A DNA stretch of 64,000 nt from positions 34,924,217 through 34,988,216 of the forward strand of contig NC_091976.1 in the NCBI RefSeq assembly GCF_036711975.1, read 5' to 3'. The position numbers and the translations under genes were made by a program. The notes below the pieces were generated by a model that saw nothing but the letters and a program-made list of their open reading frames with translations, was not told where the DNA came from and ran no database searches. The stretch is from Onthophagus taurus (taxonomy: Eukaryota; Arthropoda; Insecta; Coleoptera; Scarabaeidae). Shown here one piece after another: positions 11,601-25,400 of the stretch; the stretch's first letter is position 1; every line of letters starts with the position of its first letter.

Positions 11601-14600
11601 AGATTCTAATTTAAATCTCTCCTAAACTCCCTGATCTGGTCAAGAATTAACTCAGCCACTGGTAAAGAACATGTAATCTTTTCGAAGCTAAGACAAGAAG
11701 TTCAAAGAAAAGATTCATAAGTCAAAAATTGAAAAGTGATACGAATCAACCAAAATCAAATATAGTGCTAAAAATACTTGAAATGAATTCAGAAACACTC
11801 AAAACGTATAGTTATATCAAAATCTCAAGGTCGATTTTTTTTACAATTACGATACTGTTTATACACATCGTATATGCGACGAAATAAAAAGACAACGATG
11901 ATGAAGAATGAACTAAAAAATAATTCGTTATCATTTTATAAATAATATCTTATTTTTTTCAACTATTCTATAATAAACACATAACAAATTTGAAACGTTA
12001 CGAGAACTTATCTTTGAGCTGTGTGATAAATTTAACGAATTATCGACAATGTACGCCTCTTTCCCTCTGCTGCCATTTGAAAACAACCAGAGCAAATACT
12101 GATAATACGGCGGTCGGGTTGATAACGACGAAAATAGAACCATTTTTGTCGTAACTGTAGTTGTGTCGGAGATAACACAAATGTCGTGTGATATAGAGAG
12201 AGGCCAATTTCAGTATTTCTTCGATGCACACTGAACGTACACACAGACAGACGAAAGAATTGTTATTTGCTGTCGATAATGTTTTTGGATTGCAAGATCA
12301 ACAAAAATTAACTGTGGTTATCTGGGCAAGGACAACTTGTTGATGTGATAATTGTAGGATAAAATTTAATTTTTAAAATACCCATAAAAACAAAATCATT
12401 TATCATCATCATATTTAAATAATACGTCAATTTAGAAAAAAAAGTTTACATGTCGATACTTATTCCTCCTGGCTTTTCCTTCCGTAAATTATTTTCATTA
12501 TAAATTTTTGATAAACAACATATATATACATACATACGTATATGTATAGTAGGTTAAAATAATTATTTTCTAGTACGCGATTTGTATGAATCGGTAACTC
12601 TTGTTATTTAAGACACTTAATGAACCGTAAAAAGTAAATTACGTTGCAATCTAATTAAATTTATCTAATTAAACTACATTGAAGAAACGTGACGAAACTT
12701 ACAGTTTTTATCGTGAAATACAAGAAGAAATATAAACGAATTTTTAAAAACCCACTTTGTTTCTAATTTTGAACTCTTTATGGCCGAGTTATCACAGCGT
12801 GGGGTACATTACGCGTAGAGCCATTTTAGACAAGTTTTTTCGACCACTAACAAGGGCTAATGTTACTACGAGTATAGATATATTTATAGATGGACGATGA
12901 GGATCTCGGCACGCATCGTGTAACTCGATACGCGGCTGAAAAATCGAACAAAGTGTCCGAGAACACTAAAACAAAAAAAAAAAAAAAAAGAAATACCAGC
13001 ATGCACTTGTTGTAATGTGTTAGCAGGGGACGTGTTTAATGAAAGCGCAGATGCAGCTTAGCACATCTGGTTCCTTCGGTAACTTTGAGGAGAGAATGTT
13101 GAAATTAAAAACAAATGTAACAATAATTTCCCCAAAACGTTTTCTTTTTATTTCCTTCTTCAGTTTCTCGTTGTTCGTTTTCGGTTTAGTTTATTTGCGA
13201 AACTTAAAACAGGTGACACTCTCGATGTTGTGTAAATATAAACGACTTTCGTATTGTGTAAGCGAGAAATTTTAGTTACGTAACCGTTAGTTTTCCATTT
13301 TCGAAAAAAAAGGAACAGAAATGCTGCGCTATGTGTCAGTCACAGTTCGGGATTAGAATCGTCGCTACAAAAGGAACAATTTTGTCAATATCGGGACTCA
13401 ATTAGTTACCTTTTACATATACCGTTTTGTTGCATACAGAATCGAACGGATTTCTCAACGGTTACAGAAATTTCTTGAATAAAACCATTCAAATAATGAT
13501 TCATTTCAAATATTTCACACGCCATTTATATCTAGACCATCCACCACAGACATTTCTCTCATTTTCTTAACGACCTATTAAGCAAATTGTTAACATTAAA
13601 TTCTATCTCTTTATGAGATGTCAGAAAAGGGACGGAAACGTTCATTTATTTATACATGTGATGATTCAAAAATTACATAAACGACGGACAACAACATTTT
13701 AAGTAAGAACTACAAAATTTCAATAAACTTGTTGTTACAAAGCAGTTCAAAATATGACTAATTGAACAGAAAAACAATAAAAAAAAAGAATTGCCTTTCT
13801 TTTAATCAATAATGTTTACTAATTTGGTTGCTAACCTTAAATTTTTTAGTTTTTCTAAATATATGTATGACAAACTATATTTATGTCTGCAATATATCGT
13901 GGATAAACCGCAGTCTGTATGTCTGTATTGGTTATCACCGAGGAATAAAGTGACTCATCTATTTGGAACAATAGAATTCGCAGTACTTTTTTATCTCCCC
14001 GGAGACTTTTTTGATTCAAACCCAGGAGTTCAAGGTATTTAATTACAAAACTCTTTTATAGACATTGTTTGTCTATAATCTAATGAGGAAATGAAAAACG
14101 CACGTGGCCTTACTATTCTACACGTTTTCAAAAACATTGATAACATTTTATGTTGCTAGCAATCATTTAAATTTTTATTTTTTTAGCTAAAGAATTAGCC
14201 TTTTCATTGAGCGCGTTTCAAAGGTCAATTCTGTGAAAGCGACCGTTGATATTAAAAAGTTAAAACCACGAAGGGGAGACCGCGTCAACAGACATCATCT
14301 TTCTTTTAGGCCAATTGAAATCGTAAACGACTCGGTTTTAATAGATATATACAACACGAGACAAGATGACATGATATCCTGTGTAAACCAAAAATTTTGA
14401 TTTTAAATCTGGTTTTATAGTAAAGAGCATCTTTATGAATCATTTTACTCGCTCCTTGTTGTGTTGAATCATAAAGCTACATATATAACCGTAGTTTTTT
14501 ATTTCTTATTGTTCCTTTATTATTCCTTTCGTTCTATATTTTTAAATTTTACTTATTTTCTCGTTTCTACAAGTACCTAATTGTTTTACAGTGGGAGTTA

Positions 14601-17600
14601 TGACATCGTTAGGTGCTGATTTCGTTAAAATACAATTTCCCGTTGCGTTTTTAAAACTGAAACAAAGACCGCCACTCACGACAAACGTGCTGACGTACTG
14701 CTACGTTCTTTTAGAGCGTTTTGCCGTTCCGTGTACGTATACGTAGTCGTGTGTTTTTGTCCACTCGTATATAAAATATGCAAACGTCTACATGTTGAAG
14801 GACTTCCACTTGCCCGTTGAATGTGTTTTGAGACTTTTTCTTCTTCATCTCGCGCATAATCCAACAACCGGATTTCGTACGTGGAATTATAAACGTTCTG
14901 GCTTTGTTAGAATATAAATAAACCATATTAAAAACAATAAAACGAAGGAATTGAAGTTCTTGAATTGCAATGATTAAGTAACCATACAATTAAAATAAAT
15001 TTGATATCGCAAGTTTAATGACAAGACAAGAAAAATCAAACAAGTGGCTTTGAGAGAACGGAAGATGCAACAAAAGAATCTCCTAATAGTTCACGTTGTA
15101 TAACTCGTAGAGGACGGATTTGGGAAAGAATATTTTTAGCCCATTGGGAACGCATCGTGGAATCAAAACAACGCGTTTCATTTCCCTCTTTGACATTTCA
15201 ACGACGACGAAAAAGACGAGGGTGGTTCAACCCCACTTGTACAGCTTTTCTTGTGGACGACGTCTTGTAATTCAACCTAACCTAGCCCAACTTTACGCAC
15301 ACATGCAGAAAGAAAGAAGAAGAAGGAGCGTGGGAAAGCCGACATGTGTACGAAACGTCTCAACAAATAAACACAGTGCGTCCACAAGGAACGCATCGGT
15401 GGTGCACATCTGGTAAACAGTGTAAAGACCTAGTGGTAGGATCACCACCCCACACACACATACAGAAAAAGAACTTGCTCCCTAAGAAATTAGTTTTGGT
15501 GCTGTGTACAATTTTAAAAAGAGGAAGGAAAACTTGTCAAAAAAAATCTACAGGTGGATTCATAAAATGTATTTATAAAGTCTATAAAATGTAAATAAAC
15601 TAAGTAACCTATAATGCGCAAGTGTTGAATAGTAAAAATATTCTTATATCTAATGGTTTTATCCTTGAATCTTTATTATTATATTTTATGAGTGTATCGG
15701 TGCGTGCAGTTTCTAAAAATCGCCTTCGTTTCGTTACGCTTAATCAAACCTCGGAGCGGTTACAAGTCGTGCTTTATCAGTGGTTACGCAGTTGTTTAAA
15801 AACGAAAAGAATAAAGAAAAAATAACTTTAAACATTGTTTAAAAAATATAAATCAAAGCTATTATTGTACGTTTAAAGCGAATCACGCTTAAAAAAATAA
15901 ATTCGTGTGTTTTTGCGTATACTAGAAAAACGTACATGTTTCATCATTTTAGTTTTTACAGGACATAGGAGGATTCGATGCGTGCACATTTTATGGTCGT
16001 CGTCCCAAAAAGGAGCCTTTTAAAATCCATCCTCTTCATTTGAAAGCACCTGCATGCCATAGAAACGGGGTTATTTCAAACATTCGTGTAAAGGGATGAT
16101 CAAAAGAAATATTTTAAATGTTGTATAATAAATTTTAGTTTTAATTTAATATTTTTAAGTACGAGAAAGTTGAGTGTTTACCATTCAGTTTATTTACAAC
16201 AAGTTATGTTGACATATATTTGCGATATAAGACATGTACATCCTATGTTATCGTTCCTTCAATTTTTATCAAATTCACTGCTCCTCTTGTCAAATATTGA
16301 CAAGACAGCTTCAACCAAGGAGACAATAAGGTGGCGACTGGGTATATACGTATACTTTGATTGGAACGATAATACAGGAAAAGTACACAAAACGAAGATA
16401 AGAAATACGAGTTTTTAAGTAGAAATTTATACACACAAATACTTAATGCTAAGATAAGATAAACATTTTACGACGGTTTATCTCGAAGATTCATTACTGG
16501 AAAACGATCTGGATGATTATATATGAAATACGTAAAATATTTCATTGTAAGTAATAATTAAAGTAAAAAAAAAACCGACGAAAATAATAATTGTTTCGGG
16601 ACAATGATGATATCTCTCACTCAAGTATAATGTAATTGAGATATCATTAAATATACTGTATTACTAAATTAATCATCATCATATTATCAAAAAAAATTAT
16701 AAAAATAAAAGGCATCATGAGACATCCGACGATACCAAAGGTCAACGCTGTATTTCGAGAATCTTCCACATGTGGTGCATTAAAAAAACCGAGCCAAGTA
16801 TCGAATGTCATAAACCGAGTCCTCTTCTTCTTTGCGACAAGTTTCTTCTCCCCCACGTGTTGTCCAGTCGTAAGTTTTCTATACAAACCTCTCCCCTCGT
16901 ATGGCAGACACCTGTTAGCTGCTAAAAGGACCTTAACCGTACCACATAATACCGTGATTTCTACAAGGGATTCCGACCCTTATATAAAGCTACCATAAAA
17001 ACGCGGAACCCTATTCACTGCGTTCCCTATTTTATTTTTTTCCTTTAGTAGGGACCTTTCCTTACAAAATTATTCACCGGTTTCGTGTTTTAATACGGAG
17101 ACCAAAAAAAGTTATTGAACACACGTTCTATACGGTTGCGGTTAAGGTTATGTTTCAAAAACCTAAACATTCGAAATTTCGTACGAAATTGCTCGTAACT
17201 CAGCAAGGCCCAACGAATACAACGTTCATATTACAAAACGAGTATTTTCAATTCCTTATATTGTTTTGTCTGCGGTAGAACGTGGTCGTTGGCCGAAACG
17301 TCGTTGTTGAGACTGCGCGCCGTACGCATACTATAACTCCACGCCACGCTGGTGTTCACCGCCCAAGGGCCAATGCATACGCAAAGATACGGCGAAACTA
17401 TACGTTGAATGCAAACTAGTACCACACCTATCCACAGTACGTGTATTTAATGCATAGCTATAATATAGTGCCTACGTAGTATATTGTAGTCAAACGAATC
17501 CGTTTTCTGCGTAAACTTTATCTCCCGATCTTTATGTAAATACGCAACAAATTACAAGACTTTATAAAGATGAAAATATGTTATTACAAGGAACTATCAA

Positions 17601-20600
17601 GATTGATTTGATAATTGACAAGGTTACAGTCATTAAATTAAGGTGTTAAAAAGTGAATGGAAAAAACATGTCTTACCATCCATTGGAAATTATATTTCAG
17701 AACGAGCGTACTCGATTTAAATATTATCTGTAAATCTTGTCATTAATCGATTTAATGTAGACAAGAGTAAGGTAGTTGAAAAATTTAATGAGTCAAGAAG
17801 ATGCTTTGAATTATCGAGATTTTGTATCACCATCACATCAATTATCGATTAAGATATAGTTTTTCAAAAATGGTTAGTGATTTCCTCGAATGTAACGAAT
17901 TTATTGTACATAAGTAATTATTTCAACAACTATGTTGTACGTACCTTTGCCATTTCACGCAAATATTGAGATACTAACGCAATTTACGGCAATAATATAC
18001 TGATGTAAATTCAAATTTATTTACAAATCATGCTTTACTACCATGGTAGTGTTAAGAAGGAAAACGAATGGGTAACGTTTATATCAAAGACAAATCGATA
18101 TTATCTGGTGAATGTGAATTTGTTGAGAATTCTAAACTCGATAATAAATGTCTCTTCTACAGTTTATGTTTTCGATTTAAAATTCAATACAATTTAACCG
18201 AATTAGTTAATTGGTTACAAACCTAACCTACACCTCGGTGAGTTTACGTTGGTCGGCTTTGTTTGTCGTACACACGTTTCGCATGGTTAACCGACACATA
18301 CATACATGCACACACCGTATCGTTCAATACGTTCCATTATAGTTTCAACTACAATAAATCAGCACGTGCTCTCTTTTGTGTCTAATACGTAAACAATGTT
18401 CAGTTTATTTTGGATTAGATACAGCCGTGGCTTTAGTGATTTTGTCACGTGCGATGTATAAAAAATATATTTAACAATTTCAATATTTTTCTATTGATAA
18501 TCAATATATTGAAAAGTATTAATACAATAAAATTTCAAGTTTTTGATTAAAATCGATTGCGTAACAAAAAGTTTTCTAGAAAGCAACAACCTGTATAGAA
18601 AGAAATAAATATAAATATACTACTTTCCTGGTTACTGTATTAAGAATATGTACGTGTAGAACCGCCAAAACTGCTTTCACTTTCTCCGTCAAGGCAACAA
18701 AGAAATGCGCGTGGATAGAACCACGCTTCCTATAATTTCTTCCTCTTTCTTCTTTATACGACCGCCAGATGTGTTATAACAATTGACTATTTGTACGAGT
18801 GAAAGTGTCGTGTATCACTCACACTTTTGCGGTGACATTATGATGCGCTTCGGTTGTGCAAAAAAATTATTGATGTAGAACATCGACTACCGGTTGCGAA
18901 ATTCAAACGATTATGGCGCCACCAACATAATAGTTTAGTTTAACTTTTACTTTTATTGTTACCTCTTTCATTAAATATTCGTGTAATGTATCATATTTGC
19001 ATTTAAGCTAGTAAGTATCTGGTACTACTAATGATACAAAAAATCTTTTCAAATTACATAAGTACCTACATAAGTCATAAACCTTTACTTTTTATACCTT
19101 CATAAATAATTAGTCGTTTGGTATTCAGGTGTCCCAGATTTATACTTAAGTTATGCTACTACCATGCACACACACTTTATTATAAATTTTTGTTAAAGAA
19201 CCACATGTTTTATTAAGTTCAAGAATTATACTAGTTAACTCGGAATCCTTGAGTTTTACAATTGCAAAACTTAACGATAGATTACAACTACGTTACATGC
19301 TGTTATCAATCGGTCGTCCTCAACAACAACAAAAAAGGGTTTAAAAAAAAATAAAACAACGAGCATTCAAGGTAGACCAAGCTCGAGGTGTGCCGCCACC
19401 GCGTTGCCGCTGCACAAGTAATTTGTATTTTACAGCTCCCCACTTCGACCGCTGTCATGTACGGTTCAACGACCTTTCGAGTCGCTTTCGTAACATATAT
19501 TTGTTTAGTACACAGAAAACATACTTGCACAGTCAGTTATCGCACCTCTGTAAATGCTGTTGGAACCTAGCGGTTCTAGAACCCTGTGCGTTTGACCATC
19601 TAACTTGCTTCAACATATGTATATTAGTACCTGTATTGGAAAGAAAAAGAAGAAAATTTCATTTTTTTACTTTATGCGCTATAATTACCGATGTGACTCA
19701 TGAAATGACAACTCACCATCAAAGAAAATGACTCAACATTTATATTAGTTGTGTTCATTTAAAAATATCGAGTGATCAAGATTTTGTTGTAAATAGTTAA
19801 TAGACCTTACAATAAACATTATTACTGCAATATAAATCAGTATATCTGTATAATTTTGCATAATAAATGATATAAAAAAATGTCAGGTCATCGAGTAAAA
19901 AGCGGGGATTAAGTTATGTCCTTAATAATTATAATTATATTGTTGAAAATATGTAATTAACTGTAGACAATGTCCGACGGCCATTACTACAGTTTTAGTG
20001 TCGTTTTAATAACGTTTGGTTCGAGAATTGTAAATCATAACAATTTGTTTAAATCACACAATTTCGATATGAAATCAAATACATATTTCTAAAGGTTTAG
20101 TTCGTTGTTTTTTCTATAATACTTGTCAATGTAAATTTTTTAGTGTTTCTGTTGGTATTATATAGGACCCTTATAAAATTTATGTTGTTTTCCTGATTTT
20201 TAGTAACATTTTCAGTAACCAAATAGTTGAGGTTAAAACACTAATAAATTTGTAGATAAATACGACTTTAACGAAGTACATATTTATTGTAAAAACGTGC
20301 TACAAAGTAATTAAATAGAACAAAACACCTTTTCTAGGTAAATAAATGGCAAATAAACACCCCGCAACATTTTTTATGCACCTTTTCTTTTTAAATAACG
20401 AAAGCTCAAACGTTAGTGTGACATATCTATTTCAAAACATGATAAAACAAAACACCCTGTTAATTTTGCAAACTTTACAACAAAATCACAGGTATTATAG
20501 AAAAAAAATGAACTCTAGTATGAAATCACAATAACTGAATTAAAAATCTCCCGTTTTGTATGCTGTCAGTTTATACATACTAAAATTTCGCTTATCGAAC

Positions 20601-22130
20601 GTTATTTTACTGGTAAGCAAATGTGCATTTTCATCGAAAGGTGAAAAGTGAAACGCAATAGGATATAGATGCACATATAGTAAATATGTTATGTAGCTAA
20701 ATATGTCGTGCACGTAACCTTTTTCTATTTTCAAAATCATTCTTTCAAATTCCATGAAACCAATTCGATATTTACGGTATTTAGGTGACTATGGAAACGC
20801 GCGAGGATTCTTTTAACAAATACTAAACGTTTTTGCGTTGCGAACATTATCTAAAACCGGTATTTTAAATAGTGTATTTGTGTTTGCAAAATAAACTTCG
20901 TGCTAGGTTCCATATACATATATGTATATATTTTTAAATTTAATTGGTTGGGAAATTTTCTCCCGTTTCCGACACGAAATCGAAAATAAAAATGATAACC
21001 ACATTCGTTCGAAAACATATTGGCCATTATTTACTTAGTGGATGATATCTTAGATATTTTTATACGTTTAGGTTATTTATTTTGGGTTCCTCTGAAGCAA
21101 ATAAATCATAAGACCCGTACAGATCTATGTCCTCTCAGGCGAGCGATAAGCTGCTATCTGTTTGACGAAAACCAGCCTCGATTTGATAACGCTCGCTTTA
21201 AGTACACCGGGAATATTCCCAAAAAAAGTAAAACGCATTTACGTCTTACTTTATTTTATTTTTTTTTAATTCATAAATTTGTTTTTAAACCGGGTTTAAA
21301 ATCTACTTAATTTTAATTACATTTTTAAAACGTTTTATTCCTATTAGTATTGTTGTTTCTAAGTAAAACTTATTTAAAATCTACTTTCTTTATTATCTTT
21401 AAAACGATACCAAAATAGAACAATAAAATTTTGTTTTTATCAATTATAGATACAGTATTGTATTCAAATTTTTAACAAATTATGATTTAGATATCATTTG
21501 AATCGGAAAGAATTTTCGAGATTGTGATAAAGACTTGCCTTCTTGGACACAAAGATAAATCGGCAGATGAAAAGGAGACAAAGCTGGTCTATTAATAAGG
21601 TGATTGTGTAGCACTAGAATACGGCGGGTCGAGTTTATCAAACTCCAGCAGCGTAAACGCGAGGTATATTTCACTGTAAGGTAACGTGATATTGTCCAGT
21701 CTCAGTTGACCGCTAAAGCAGAATAATGGAGACACTTTCAAAAATGAAATACTATCATATTGAATTAACCAATTGTATTGTACTCTCCCTTTAATGTTTC
21801 CGCAATTAAATTTTTTTTTAAATCCTTCGGATATAGGCTAGTAAATAAATATCTGTTAATAACTCGACTAAAATTCGATTATCGCTTTCAAAATTATTCC
21901 TTATCAATAGAGGTCTGGTTTACTTGCTTTAACTTTAACCCTTCTTTACTTATCATCTGTCGATACAAACACACCGCGACGTTTAGGTTTTGTAAAATCT
22001 CAAATGGTAGACAACGCGACTAAGCGCACGTAATAATTTAATATTTTTAAAAATAATCACCAAGAAAAACTTCATTCTTCATCGTATAAGTCGTTTCATA
22101 AAACGTCGTTTCATGAATATTTTAGGTTGC
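8640..22130. other. AT-rich non-coding region
   Basis: No reading frame here has a recognisable domain, a credible splice context or sequence unlike chance; frames of 60-113 codons occur on both strands as expected. A 17-A run is at about 12969-12985. Slightly GC-richer islands, such as about 12780-12960, 15120-15440 and 18220-18340, could be regulatory or untranslated exons but carry no signature I can name. It may be an intergenic desert or the intron of a gene outside the window. Confidence 0.4.
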
Positions 22131-22420
22131 GCCAGAGAGCGCTCGACAAAGATATTTAAAGAGGGAGTGAGATGAAACTCACAAGAAACCGATCAACTCA
22201 TTCTGCCATATAGCGATTGTAGTGATTTTATAGCAATAACAGGCTTGGTCAGTCAATAGACCGCTCGAAGCGTATGTATGTGTGTCCCGTGGGGCTCGGC
22301 GGGGGGCCAAGAGGTTCGAGGGGAGATCCCCGTTCAGAACGGGTTGACTTCCGCGGAGTAAATCCAAGGAGAACTGGCTGAAGCACCAACCCAGCAGCAT
22401 GTTGTCTGGTCCACAGAAAG
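22131..22420. other. GC-rich block of unknown function
   Basis: A compact block clearly richer in G and C than its flanks, including a G-rich stretch at about 22288-22325. On the minus strand it is open for about 100 codons (22487-22179, with segments such as FCGPDNMLLGW and SQPVLNGDLPSNLLAP), but I see no convincing donor and recognise no family. It could be an unannotated exon, a promoter or a transposon piece. TTATATAAGC at about 22647 could be a TATA box for a + strand promoter nearby. Confidence 0.25.
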
Positions 22421-25400
22421 ATTGCTTCAGATCCGTATTTAGTTTTAACTTATTTACATTTCCTATTTCATTTATAAATTCATTCAAAATAGTATTTTAT
22501 TTAAAAATGTCCTTTTTGATTTATAAAATATTTTCTTTTTTTGGAAATTTTACTGTTTACCGATTTTTCTTGCGATTTTAACAATTTCTTGCTCGATTCG
22601 GTTCTGTATTCAACACTCGCAGCGCCTTGCATCACGTCGGCCCTCTTATATAAGCTATAAGGATACCCACATATCTTGTAATTAATCGTACGGAACTGGT
22701 AATATGCGTCGCTTGGTTTTTTGTTTTGGATTGAAGAAGAACTGGTCGTCGTTACATTGTAAACCACCCCGCTTCACCTCCTCCCCTACACGATATAGGG
22801 TCGGCTGTCTAATGACTGGGCCAAGTTGTTTTGGAATACTAATGAGAAAAGAGTTCAGAACGAAACCCAGATTAATTTCGACATAGTCAAATGAAAGTCA
22901 AGCTTCCAAACTTTAGTTTGACGTAAAAATCATTTCGTAAATTTACTAATCAATAATATATAATCTTGTAACATAGAAATTATTTTTAATTTAAGAACTT
23001 TTTCTGATTTACTCCAGATTCTTCTTAGCTTACATTAAACGGCGGTGGAATTAAACATTAAATTATTTTAATTTAATACCGCAATTCATCCGAGAACGAA
23101 AAAACGTCAGCAAAAATAGCTTGAGGCAAATTATAGTCGCAAAGGATAAAATAAAACAAGAAAAAAACATTTAGACGCTGCCAATGAGGAAGCTCGTTTC
23201 TACCACTTTCTAAAGTAATATTATATTAAATATGCGTAATGGTCTAAAGGGATAAAACAAGAAGCGAGCTTCCAACAAGATTTATCGTGATGGAAATTTG
23301 CGTCGTTGACATTTTCGAATTTTTATAAACCAAATGAAGGTTATTGTTAAGAATAAAATTTGCTACTAATTTTTTTTTCTAAAGTATTCCGAATCCCGTG
23401 CTATATATCAGTGCACTATAAAAGTGGAATGGATGTCTTAGAAAATTATTTTTAAAATTGGAAGGTTTATAAAGGAAAATGGCGTCTAACTTTAATGGTG
23501 AGAAGTGGTTGTGAAAATAACTTTAGTTTATGAGTTATAATTTTTTGAATTCTTTGGAACATCAATCTGCAAAACTAATCGGGGTGATTCTCCCGTTTCT
23601 GTATGCATTTAAAAAAATAAGTATATTTTCTATGTATATGTGTTCATACATATATCATTTAGGTTCAGTTAATATTTTTTTTTCATTTAGTTCTTGTTGT
23701 TCCTTTTTAATACGTCATTGCTGTGTTCCGTAGAGCAATGTCCACACATTTCTAACATATTCTGTATACGATTACAATCGCACCGTCACATGAATAATGC
23801 AAGAATTTAATGTAAAAACTTCTATGGTATAGTAACGGAATGATAATTGCTAATTAATTTATTGTTAATTCTCGCAACCGAACAAAATGATCCATACGGT
23901 GATATAAAAAATAAAGAGTGTAAATTAATCTGATTGCTGTTTTTTTATTTTTTTATCATGATAATGTCAATTTTTAAAAACAACCACTCATGTGTTTATT
24001 ATCTATTTTATTCCCATCGAGATGATGGTATAAGTATTAGAAACTTTAGAAATAAAATTCTTGAAAGTTGAGTAAGCTTAACAAATTATACTATAATTAA
24101 TAGACTATTTATTTTTTAAAATAGAAAATCAACAGATATATATTTAATAGTATCAATAATATTCGCTAAAAATTTTTAGAAAAGGCAAATTAATGAAAAG
24201 CCTCGACGGAGAAAAAGTTATCAAATTTGTCTTTTAAAGAGTGTAAAATCACTTTCGCTGTACTTTCTTCGGTTGGAAAGTGGCTCTATTATTACGGTAC
24301 ATAATCTGATTGACGACGATTCAAGTTCAGCCAAGTTTTTTCTTTCCTAAACCGTTAAAAGATTACGCAACTTTTTTTCTTTTAATCGAGTAGATTTACG
24401 TCTTCACTTTCCACGGAAACTGTAAAACATCAGGTCGAGCTAAAAGACGGAGAGAGCTAGAAGAGAAAAGGACACGAAATAAAAAAAGGCGTACAAACTC
24501 ACGACTGCCATCTCACGTGATCCAAGGTACTTTGTGCATTAAGTCCCTCACCAAAGTGCTGGAATTAATGGGGGACGATAAATTAAATCTCTCGCCGGAT
24601 TTGCATTAATCAGCGATAAGCTTTGGGTTTATCTCGGGGCACTTTTAAGCAATATTAATGTTTTGGAACGTATGTTCATATGTAAACGGAATATAGATAT
24701 TGTTCAAACTGTGATTGGGAGTCTTCGATGACGATCCCATTCATCTTTCAATTCGACGCCGGAGCGACGACACTAGCAATACCTACATACTGGGTTTCCT
24801 ATGAGGAATAAATAATGTCTTATTGAAAGAACTTAATTTATATTAGGTTGAAACCGTCGCTTTAATGGTTGTACAGGTGGTTTACATAAAAGTGTAAAAG
24901 AAAAAAAAATACATTTCCATACACGGTATGTCACCTCAATCCTTCAGTTTGTAATTGCCGCATTAATTATGTATCCAGATAAGATACGTATATGCCCACG
25001 TAATATCATTGTTCTGAGAGAATACAAGTTCGAATGATGCCCGCGGGCGACCTTTTTACTGTAAGATTGTTTGTGTTTTGCGAATGAACGCGAAGTTAGC
25101 GGCAGTAAATAACGTTTTTTCTTTATCGTGACGCATACTCTATGTTAATTTAATTGATCTTTGTACGTGGTTCTTCTGCGTTTGACAATTTATTCGACGC
25201 TATTCACCTTCCTTTTTATAAACAACACAGAAACAAGCAACTTAGAACTGTGGAAAGAACTTTAAATTTTATCATCAAAATTTCTTAAAATCAATCCACT
25301 TTCAACATAGGATGACGGTCGAATATTCGTTTAATACCGCCATAGATTTAATTAACTTTATTGATTGTTACTAATAAACACCTTTTCTAACAGTTTTTAG

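Noticed and set aside
15273..18236. CCTAACCT-like doublets (about 15275-15284 and 18222-18229) as interstitial telomere sequence
   Set aside because: Only two imperfect units each, of the TTAGG rather than the local TTGGG type; expected by chance.
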